This document shows, piece after piece, positions 15,984 to 22,894 of a stretch of DNA of 40,881 nt. The position numbers were made by a program, and so were the translations under genes. Origin of the DNA: Muellerivita sp035541195 (GTDB taxonomy: Bacteria > Oederibacteriota > Muellerivitia > Muellerivitales > Muellerivitaceae); the NCBI GenBank assembly GCA_035541195.1, contig DATKNU010000126.1:1-40881 (forward strand), read 5' to 3'. The notes under the pieces were generated by a model. It was given only the letters and a program-made list of their open reading frames with translations, was not told the DNA's origin and did not search any database. Numbering within the stretch: position 1 is the stretch's first letter; every line of letters begins with the position of its first letter.

Positions 15984-16088
15984 GCGGACATCGGATGAAC
16001 CCCACTTGGATTGGGGTATAAACGTTAAACCGATTTTCGCGGCAAGTTACGGTTCCAGACTTATCTTTATTATTAAACGGAGAACCCT

Positions 16089-17507
16089 TTGGCGGTTGTT
16101 TTCGGAAAAGATACCTTCATCGTTTGCCGCAATAGCCAAGGCGCCGAAATCCGGGCGACATCCCTTCGGCTCACCCGCTACCTAGTGGTCTTTGAGGTTT
16201 ACAACCCCTATAGCATCCTCCAGTTGTCCGAAGTGCTCATCGATTTCAAAATTTTCATGAATGACAAGATGGCCTACTCGGGCCGGGCCGTGGTCTCCAA
16301 TTTGGTGAACACGGGCACGATCCTCATTTGTGAGGCTTCCCTGGAAGACGGCTGGGTGGACGTGGACATCTTCTCGTCCATGTTCACCCCGGGCATGATC
16401 CGCAACGAGTTCGGCGAGTTCCTCCGGGAATGGGACAAGATCCACCAGGTGACCAACGAGTACAAGGTCATTATCTCGGACATGCAGACCTTCCTCACGG
16501 ACTTGAGGGGATGGATGGACCAGGTGGAATTGGGCATTCGGTCCCAACCCTCCCGGGACAAATTGCAGATGGAACAGGAAGTCATCAAGGAACTCCAAGA
16601 ACCGGTTTCCCCGACCATCGGGGCGGTTTTCAAGAAGTTCGAGCAAATGTCCCGCCAAGTGCCCGAAGACCTTCAAATGATCCACCGGGCCTATGGCCGC
16701 CGCCAGATCCACCCCCTGGTGCTTTGTTCCCCCTTCGTCTACCGGGTTTTCCATAAGCCCCTGGGCTACGCGGGGGACTATGAGATGGTCAACATGATGA
16801 TCCGGGACCCCTTCGAGGGGGCTTCCCTTTTCGCCAAGGTGCTCAATTACCAATTCCTCATGCAGGCGCCTTGCGAGGCCCACCGTAACCGCATCCTTTA
16901 CCTGGTGGAACGGTTGCGCGAAGAAACGCTTCGAATGGTGCGCCAGGGCAAGCAGGCCAAGATCTTCAACCTGGGCTGTGGGCCGGCCTGGGAAGTGCAG
17001 CGTTTTTTGACCCAGGACGACCTGTGCGAGAAGGCCAGCCTGACCTTGATGGATTTCAACGACGAAACCCTGGAATACACCACCCGGGTCTTGAACGACC
17101 TGAAGATGAAACAGCGCGTCAACCCCGACATCCAAATGGTCAAGCGCTCGGTGAACCAGGTGCTCAAGGACGCCGCCAAGGAAAGCGCCTCGGGCACCCA
17201 GGGGCCCTATTACGACTTCCTCTATTGCGCCGGTCTTTTTGATTACCTGTCGGACCGCATCTGCAAGAAACTCCTCGATTATTTTTATTCCCACCTGGCC
17301 CCCGGCGGGCTGCTCGTGGCCACCAACGTGGACGCCTCCAACCCCATCCAATCCGTGATGGAATGTTTCCTGGAATGGCATTTGGTCTACCGTGACCAGG
17401 CCGGGTTCCTGGCGTTGAAACCCGACGCGGCCCCGGCGGAAAACTGCCGAGTCAGCGCGGACGCGACGGGCGTCAATATTTTCCTGGAAGTGCGCAAGCC
17501 CGAGTGA
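16089..17507 (+). CDS. PhcB-like SAM-dependent methyltransferase with N-terminal PilZ-like region
   Basis: The C-terminal half (about residues 190-470) resembles PhcB, the methyltransferase that makes 3-hydroxy fatty acid methyl ester signals in Ralstonia. Typical stretches are PFVYRVFHKPLGYAGDYEMVNMM, the SAM-binding loop NLGCGPAWE (about 294-302), and DFLYCAGLFDYLSDRICKKLLDYF. Residues 1-110 (TFIVCRNSQGAEIRATSLRLTRYLVVFEV, SEVLIDFKIFMNDKMAYSGRAVVSNL) look like a PilZ-type beta-barrel, though the RxxxR c-di-GMP motif is not clear. The first gene of a four-gene operon, it lies 25 bases before a sensor kinase. Start: TTG with GGAG six bases upstream. Product (a fatty acid methyl ester) is inferred from family and context. 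Confidence 0.82.
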   Translation: MAVVFGKDTFIVCRNSQGAEIRATSLRLTRYLVVFEVYNPYSILQLSEVLIDFKIFMNDKMAYSGRAVVSNLVNTGTILICEASLEDGWVDVDIFSSMFTPGMIRNEFGEFLREWDKIHQVTNEYKVIISDMQTFLTDLRGWMDQVELGIRSQPSRDKLQMEQEVIKELQEPVSPTIGAVFKKFEQMSRQVPEDLQMIHRAYGRRQIHPLVLCSPFVYRVFHKPLGYAGDYEMVNMMIRDPFEGASLFAKVLNYQFLMQAPCEAHRNRILYLVERLREETLRMVRQGKQAKIFNLGCGPAWEVQRFLTQDDLCEKASLTLMDFNDETLEYTTRVLNDLKMKQRVNPDIQMVKRSVNQVLKDAAKESASGTQGPYYDFLYCAGLFDYLSDRICKKLLDYFYSHLAPGGLLVATNVDASNPIQSVMECFLEWHLVYRDQAGFLALKPDAAPAENCRVSADATGVNIFLEVRKPE

Positions 17508-17532
17508 TTTTGAAGCCGCGAGGATAAGCCGG

Positions 17533-20181
17533 ATGCGAAAGACCGAACCGATCTTAAAAGGGCCCGAGATGTTGGCCGCCTTCCAAGCGGAGGACGCGCA
17601 AGTGCGCCTGTCCAACATCCGTATCGGCTGTTATTTCGTCATTTTCGGCATGCCGGGCGGCACGTCCCTGGATCAGCAGGTTTATCCCGCCATGGTGCCT
17701 TATTTCCTCAAAGTGCGCCTGATTTGCGGCTTCTTGGGCCTCGTGACCCTGGGGCTGCTTTACCTGCCCTTCGCGAAGAAACACCTGAGGCTCTTTGGCG
17801 TCATCCTGCCCCTGCTTCCCGTGGGTTGCATTTCCTGGATGATTTACTCGACCGAAGGCATCGCCTCGCCCTATTACGCCGGCATCCTGATGACCATTTT
17901 GGCCGTGGGGTTGGTTTGGTCCTGGACCTTCCTGGAAAACCTCACCACGGGGATCCTCAGCATCGGGACTTATTACCTGGCCTGCCGCCTGCACGGCCCG
18001 GCGGACATCGCGCACGGCATCGGCTACAACAATTTTTATTTCCTGGTGTTGGTGGATCTGCTGGTCATTTTGATGGGTTATTTCAACGAGCAGCTGCGCC
18101 TGCGGGAATTCGCCCTGCGGTTTGAGCTCAACCAGAACAAGCAAAAGCTCGAGGAATCCAACCGCAAGCTGGTGGAGCTGGACCAGATGAAGAGCCGGTT
18201 TTTCGCCAATATCAGCCACGAACTGCGCACGCCGCTGACGCTTCTCATCGGCCCCCTGGAAAGCCTCCAGCAAAATAAGGCCGCCTGGATGGATGAGGAA
18301 ACCAAGTCCACCCTCAAGATGATGCAGGGCAATTCCATGAGGCTGCTCAAGCTCATCAACGACTTGCTCGACTTGGTGAAGATGGAATCGGGGAGGATGG
18401 AGATCAAAAAAGAGCCCGTGGAAATGGAATCCTTCCTCAAGGGGTTGGTCCAATCCGTGACCCCCGCCGCCCAGGACAAGCGGGTGAAGCTTTCGCTCGT
18501 CACCCGGGACTTGGCCACGGTGCTTTTGGACCGGGACAAACTGGAGAAAATGGTGCTGAACCTCGCCTTCAACGCCATCAAGTTCACGCCCTCGGGCGGG
18601 AAGGTGGAGGTGAGCGCTTGGCGGGAAGGGCCGTCGATCGCCTTAAGGGTGAAGGACACGGGCGTGGGGATCTCGACCCAGAATCTTCCCTTCATCTTTG
18701 ACCGCTTTTGGCAGGCCGATTCCTCGGCCAACCGTAAATACCAGGGGACGGGCATCGGGTTGGCGTTGGTGAAGGAACTCGCGGAGGTCCAGGGCGGCCG
18801 GGTTTCGGTGGAAAGCCAACTGGGCCAGGGCACCACCATGACGGTCACTTTGCCCTATGAGGAAGCCTCGGTCCCGGTTGCGGCTTTGTCCCATGCCGCC
18901 GGGGCCGAGGAGCCCCCCGCCCCCGAGCCCGACGAGTGGCTCTCCAAGCTTTACCGCCGCGCGGAGCTTTTCCCCACCCTCACGGCCCTGCAGGATACGA
19001 TGCGCGCGGACTCCTACGCGCCGGGCCGCAAGCCCAAACTTTTGGTGGCCGACGACGAGCCGGACATGCTGGGCTTCCTCAAGATCCAGCTCCAGAAACA
19101 ATACGAGGTGGTGGAAGCCACCGACGGCCAGCAGGCTCTGGAAAAAGCCCGGCAATTTTTGCCCGACCTCATCTTGCTCGACATGATGATGCCCGAAAAG
19201 GACGGCATTGAGGTTTGTCGGGAACTCAAGAACCAAGTTTCCACCCAGGCCATCCCGATTATTTTGCTCACCGCCCGGGCGGACGACGAGACCAAGATGC
19301 GGGCGCTGGAGACCGGCGCCAGCGACTTTTTGTCCAAGCCCTTCTCCAGCACCGAATTGCACGTTCGGGTCAAGAATTTGGTCGAATCCCACCATTATCA
19401 ACGGGATTTGGCCCGGGAGAAAAATGCACTGGAATCGACCTTGGAGCAACTGAAGGAAACCGAGGGGCAGTTGGTGCAAAACGAGAAGATGGCGTCCCTG
19501 GGCCGTTTGTCGGCGGGCCTCATCCATGAAATCAATAATCCCCTTAACTATGCGGCCCAGGCCCTGTATGTTCTAAGGACAAAAAAAGATCAATTGCCCG
19601 AGGCGGAGCGCGCGGGCTACGCCGAAGTCTTGGCGGACATCGAGGACGGCATCCAGCGGGTGAAGCGCATCGTGACGGACCTGAGGACCTTCACCCATCC
19701 CCATATGGGCGGCGGCAAGGACTTGGTGGAGGTGCGCGCGGTGGTGGAGACCGCCGCGCGGTTCTTGAGCCACGATTTGAGGGATCCGGTGAAGCTGGAA
19801 ATGGACATCCCGGCGGACCAAACCATGCAGGCGGACCGCAATAAGATGGTGCAGGTTTTCATCAACCTGATCCAAAACGCCTGCGACGCCCTGAAGGACA
19901 AAAAATTCCCCGAGGGGGAAGGGCCCCGGATTTGGGTCGAGGCTCGGGAAGAAAAGCAAAGGGTCCTCATCCGGGTGCGGGACAACGGCACGGGCATCGA
20001 CCCCAAGATTTTGGACAAGATTTTCGACCCCTTCTTTACCACCAAGGACGTGGGCCAGGGCATGGGATTGGGGTTGAGCCTTTGTTTCAGGATCCTGCAG
20101 GAACAGGAAGGCCGTTTATCCGTGAAGAGTGAGTTGGGAAAGGGAGCCGAGTTTACGCTTGATCTGCCCGCGCGGGCCTGA
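17533..20181 (+). CDS. Membrane hybrid sensor kinase with two kinase cores around a receiver (PhcS-like context)
   Basis: The 882-residue protein has about six transmembrane segments in residues 30-185 with little periplasmic sequence, suiting it to sense a lipid-like signal in the membrane. A coiled coil leads to HisKA domain 1 (H229 in FFANISHELRTPL) and HATPase 1 (NAIKFTPSGG, DTGVGI, GTGIGLALVKELAE). Residues about 500-625 are a receiver (D550 in LILLDMMMP, K in LSKPF). A second coiled coil leads to HisKA domain 2 (H665 in LIHEINNPLNYA) and HATPase 2 (NLIQNACDAL, DNGTGI, FDPFFTTKDVGQGMGLGLSL). Both kinase cores look intact, an unusual layout. It starts at an ATG with a GAGGA-like Shine-Dalgarno and precedes the receiver-kinase gene by 33 bases. 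Confidence 0.9.
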   Translation: MRKTEPILKGPEMLAAFQAEDAQVRLSNIRIGCYFVIFGMPGGTSLDQQVYPAMVPYFLKVRLICGFLGLVTLGLLYLPFAKKHLRLFGVILPLLPVGCISWMIYSTEGIASPYYAGILMTILAVGLVWSWTFLENLTTGILSIGTYYLACRLHGPADIAHGIGYNNFYFLVLVDLLVILMGYFNEQLRLREFALRFELNQNKQKLEESNRKLVELDQMKSRFFANISHELRTPLTLLIGPLESLQQNKAAWMDEETKSTLKMMQGNSMRLLKLINDLLDLVKMESGRMEIKKEPVEMESFLKGLVQSVTPAAQDKRVKLSLVTRDLATVLLDRDKLEKMVLNLAFNAIKFTPSGGKVEVSAWREGPSIALRVKDTGVGISTQNLPFIFDRFWQADSSANRKYQGTGIGLALVKELAEVQGGRVSVESQLGQGTTMTVTLPYEEASVPVAALSHAAGAEEPPAPEPDEWLSKLYRRAELFPTLTALQDTMRADSYAPGRKPKLLVADDEPDMLGFLKIQLQKQYEVVEATDGQQALEKARQFLPDLILLDMMMPEKDGIEVCRELKNQVSTQAIPIILLTARADDETKMRALETGASDFLSKPFSSTELHVRVKNLVESHHYQRDLAREKNALESTLEQLKETEGQLVQNEKMASLGRLSAGLIHEINNPLNYAAQALYVLRTKKDQLPEAERAGYAEVLADIEDGIQRVKRIVTDLRTFTHPHMGGGKDLVEVRAVVETAARFLSHDLRDPVKLEMDIPADQTMQADRNKMVQVFINLIQNACDALKDKKFPEGEGPRIWVEAREEKQRVLIRVRDNGTGIDPKILDKIFDPFFTTKDVGQGMGLGLSLCFRILQEQEGRLSVKSELGKGAEFTLDLPARA

Positions 20182-20214
20182 GCAAGCCAACGTTTTGACG
20201 CCAAGGAGAAGTTC

Positions 20215-21477
20215 ATGGACGCTTTTTACGACTACAAAAAATACTACATTCTTTACGTGGACGACGAGGAGAAGTCCCTCAAGTATTTCCGGCAGACCTT
20301 CGGGGACAAGTTCCCGATCCTGACGGCGCCCAGCGCCGAGGAGGGCCTGAGGCTCTTGCGGGAAAACCTAGATAAAACCGCGGTGCTCATGACCGACCAG
20401 CGCATGCCCGGGGAAAAGGGGATCCAGTTTCTGGAGAAGGTCCGCCAGATCAACCCCCGGATCCTCCGGATCCTGGTCACGGCTTATTCGGACCTGGAAA
20501 CGGCCATCGAATCCGTCAACACGGGGGCCATCTATAAATACGTCACCAAGCCCTGGGACATTCCCCAATTGGAGAACACCCTTCGGCGCGGAATCGAGTT
20601 TTTCATCGTGCAAAGCGAGCGCGACCAGCTGCTGCGGGAAAAGATGTCGGTGCTGCACAACACCATGATGACCGACCGCATTTTGAGCTTGGGGATCTTG
20701 GCCACCGGCCTCAGCCACCATATCCGCAATTCCATGGTGGCGGTCAAGACCTTCCTGGATTTGGCGCCCAAGAAGCTCAAAGAGGAGAACATCGACCTGG
20801 AACAGCTGCGCAATCCCGACTTCTGGAAGGACTATTACAAGAAGGTCCAAACCCAGATGGACAAGGTGGCTTTTCTTTTGAGCGACCTTTGGGAAGCCTC
20901 CGAGAAACCCAAGTATGATTTTCCCGACGAGGTGAAGCTCCAAGAAGTGGTGGACCAGGCCCTGGCCAAGTCGCAAAGCGCCTTGACGGCCAAGAAAATC
21001 AAGGTGGAGAACAAGGTGCCGGCGGCGCTTCCCGCCCTGAAGGTGGATGGCGCCAAGTTCCACCGACTGTTTGAGCTCCTGCTCCAGGATGAGGCCGCGT
21101 CCTTGCCCGAGGGGGGCCAGGTCGAGATCTCGGCCCAGGTGCTGGGCCCTTCCCAGGGCCCGGCGGAAATCGAGGTCAAGCTCTCCGACAACGGGCCCGG
21201 CCTCTCGCCCGAGACCCTGCAATCGGTCTTTGATCCCTTTTTCGTGCGCAGCCAGAATCCCCAGGATTTCGGCCTGCACCTCATGACCTGCTTTTTCATC
21301 GTGTACCACCATGGGGGTAAGATCGAGGCTTCCAGCGAACCCGGCAAGGGCACCATCTTCACCTTGCGCATCCCGGTGAACCCGCTTTCCAACGGGTTGG
21401 TCCAGACCGAGCAGGATTTCCTGCACCGGATTTTGCTGAATGAAAACCTCTGGGAACGGCTCCTGGCGGAAAATTAA
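20215..21477 (+). CDS. Receiver domain with C-terminal degenerate histidine kinase (PhcR-like)
   Basis: Residues 1-130 (420 in all) form a receiver: ILYVDDEEKSLKYFRQTF, phospho-acceptor D61 in LMTDQRMPG, T/S in ILVTAYSD and K in YVTKPWD. Next comes a HisKA-like helix with H168 in GLSHHIRNSMVAVKTFLDL, where the usual acidic residue after the His is a second His. The ATPase part keeps the G1 box (DNGPGLS) and FDPFF, but the N-box reads LLLQDEAASLP, with Gln in place of the Mg-binding Asn, and the G2 box is reduced to DFGLHLM. It may bind ATP poorly or not at all. This receiver-plus-kinase layout matches PhcR of Ralstonia. No DNA-binding output domain is present. Strong AAGGAG Shine-Dalgarno. 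Confidence 0.88.
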   Translation: MDAFYDYKKYYILYVDDEEKSLKYFRQTFGDKFPILTAPSAEEGLRLLRENLDKTAVLMTDQRMPGEKGIQFLEKVRQINPRILRILVTAYSDLETAIESVNTGAIYKYVTKPWDIPQLENTLRRGIEFFIVQSERDQLLREKMSVLHNTMMTDRILSLGILATGLSHHIRNSMVAVKTFLDLAPKKLKEENIDLEQLRNPDFWKDYYKKVQTQMDKVAFLLSDLWEASEKPKYDFPDEVKLQEVVDQALAKSQSALTAKKIKVENKVPAALPALKVDGAKFHRLFELLLQDEAASLPEGGQVEISAQVLGPSQGPAEIEVKLSDNGPGLSPETLQSVFDPFFVRSQNPQDFGLHLMTCFFIVYHHGGKIEASSEPGKGTIFTLRIPVNPLSNGLVQTEQDFLHRILLNENLWERLLAEN

Positions 21478-21489
21478 GGAGGAGGCGGC

Positions 21490-22830
21490 ATGGCCACGAT
21501 CACCTATCCGGAGGGGCCCAAGACCTCCTATCCGCTCCAGCACCTTTTGGCCCTGGCCAAGGATCCCATCGGCTTCATTTCCCGGCAATCCCAAGGGAAC
21601 CGGAAAATCATTTATTTCCCCATGGGCGGCCGCCCCACCTATATTTTGAACCATCCGGATTTGGTCCAGGAAGTCCTGGCCACCCAGCACCAAAACTTCA
21701 CCAAGGGCAGCGGGCTCATCCGCCTCAAGCAGATCCTGGGGGACGGCCTCATCACCAGCGAGGATCCCCTGCACCTGCGCCAACGCCGCCTGTCCCAGCC
21801 GGCCTTCCACCGCCAGCGCATCGCCGCCTACGGCGCCGTCATGTCGGACTACGCCTATCAAGCCCGGGAACGATGGAAAGAAGGCGAGACGATCGACATC
21901 GAACCCGAGACCGCCCGGATCACCATGGCCATCGTGGGCAAGACGCTGCTCAACGCGGACGTAGAAGGTGAGGCCCACGAGATCGCCGAGGCGGTGGACA
22001 CCATGCGCGAGCGGTTCCACATCGCGGTTTTCCCCGGCATGCAGCTGTTGGACAAACTGCCCCTGCCCCATAATTTCCGCTTCAACAAGGCCCGCCAGCG
22101 GCTCAATGACACCATTTACCGCATGATCGCCGAGCGCCGTACCTCGGGCGCGGACCGGGGGGACCTCTTGTCCATGCTGATCCTGGCCCGGGACACCGAG
22201 GGGGACCAAGGGGGCATGACGGACCTGCAGGTGCGGGACGAAGCCATGACCATCTTCCTGGCCGGTTACGAGACGATCACCAACACCCTGACCTGGACCT
22301 GGTACCTTTTGTCCCAGCATCCGGACATCGAGGCCAAGTTCCACGCCGAACTCGACGGGCTGAACGGCAAGGTCCCCGCCATGGAGGACCTGGCCCGGCT
22401 GCCTTATACCCAAAAGATCCTCACGGAAGCCATGCGGCTTTATCCGGCGGCTTGGATGATCGCCCGGGAACCCTTGGAAGAATGCCAAGTCGGGGGCTAC
22501 ACCATCCCCGCCAACTCCATCCTCTTCATGTGCCCCTACACGATCCACCGGCTCCCCGAATATTATCCTGACCCCGAGAAGTTCGATCCCGAGCGTTGGG
22601 AAGGCAAGGCCAAGGATTCCCGGCCGCGTTTCGCTTATTTCCCCTTTGGCGGCGGGCCCCGCCAATGCATCGGCGAGCCTTACGCCCTCATGGAAGGGGC
22701 GCTGATCCTGGCCACCATCGCCCAGAAATGGAAATTGCGCATGGTGGAAGGCCATCCGGTGACGATCCAAGCCAATGTCACCATTCGTCCCAAGTACGGC
22801 ATGCCCATGGTGCTTGAGAAGCGGGCATAA
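21490..22830 (+). CDS. Cytochrome P450
   Basis: P450 enzymes insert oxygen into substrates using a heme-thiolate. In this 446-residue protein the I-helix motif is AGYET (258-262), the ExxR pair is E313/R316 in EAMRLYP, the PERF-like loop is DPERW, and the heme loop FPFGGGPRQCIG places the ligand at C393. There is no signal or membrane anchor, so it is a soluble bacterial P450; the I-helix and ExxR regions resemble fatty-acid hydroxylases such as CYP102/CYP110, but the substrate is not known. Ferredoxin or reductase genes are not nearby. It is the last gene of the signalling operon, 12 bases after the receiver-kinase gene, with an AAGGAGG Shine-Dalgarno. Context suggests it oxidises the fatty acyl signal or its precursor. 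Confidence 0.93.
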   Translation: MATITYPEGPKTSYPLQHLLALAKDPIGFISRQSQGNRKIIYFPMGGRPTYILNHPDLVQEVLATQHQNFTKGSGLIRLKQILGDGLITSEDPLHLRQRRLSQPAFHRQRIAAYGAVMSDYAYQARERWKEGETIDIEPETARITMAIVGKTLLNADVEGEAHEIAEAVDTMRERFHIAVFPGMQLLDKLPLPHNFRFNKARQRLNDTIYRMIAERRTSGADRGDLLSMLILARDTEGDQGGMTDLQVRDEAMTIFLAGYETITNTLTWTWYLLSQHPDIEAKFHAELDGLNGKVPAMEDLARLPYTQKILTEAMRLYPAAWMIAREPLEECQVGGYTIPANSILFMCPYTIHRLPEYYPDPEKFDPERWEGKAKDSRPRFAYFPFGGGPRQCIGEPYALMEGALILATIAQKWKLRMVEGHPVTIQANVTIRPKYGMPMVLEKRA

Positions 22831-22864
22831 AAAAGCCCTCGGACCAAAAGGTCCAAGGGCTTTT
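22831..22864. terminator. Bidirectional terminator between P450 and HEAT-repeat genes
   Basis: AAAAGCCCT-C-GGACC and GGTCC-A-AGGGCTTTT form a 15-position stem with one mismatch and an AAAA loop. The A-run before and T-run after the stem make it work on both strands, ending the plus-strand signalling operon and the convergent HEAT-repeat gene. Confidence 0.93.
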
Positions 22865-22894
22865 GAGGCGGCTCGGCGAGGATCCCCGCCGGTT

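Larger units (their letters stand above)
15771..16088 (+). promoter_or_regulatory. 318-bp non-coding leader of the signalling operon
   Basis: This AT-rich gap contains no gene. It holds three related 18-bp direct repeats (15777-15983) and two hairpins (listed separately). TATAAA at 16017-16022 and TATTAT at 16068-16073 are possible -10 elements but neither has a convincing -35 at normal spacing. GGAG at 16079-16082 is the Shine-Dalgarno for the TTG start at 16089. The repeats upstream of a signalling operon look like binding sites for a regulator. I saw no match to c-di-GMP or other riboswitch consensus sequences. Confidence 0.6.

Noticed and set aside
15771..16088. c-di-GMP riboswitch in the leader of the signalling operon
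   Set aside because: No match to the conserved GEMM core sequences was seen; the repeats look like DNA-binding sites instead.
20368..22770. Long open frame of 800 codons on the minus strand under the receiver-kinase and P450 genes
   Set aside because: It lies opposite two clearly recognised proteins, has low-complexity Gly/Gln/His-rich sequence and no family resemblance. Long antisense frames are expected in GC-rich DNA.
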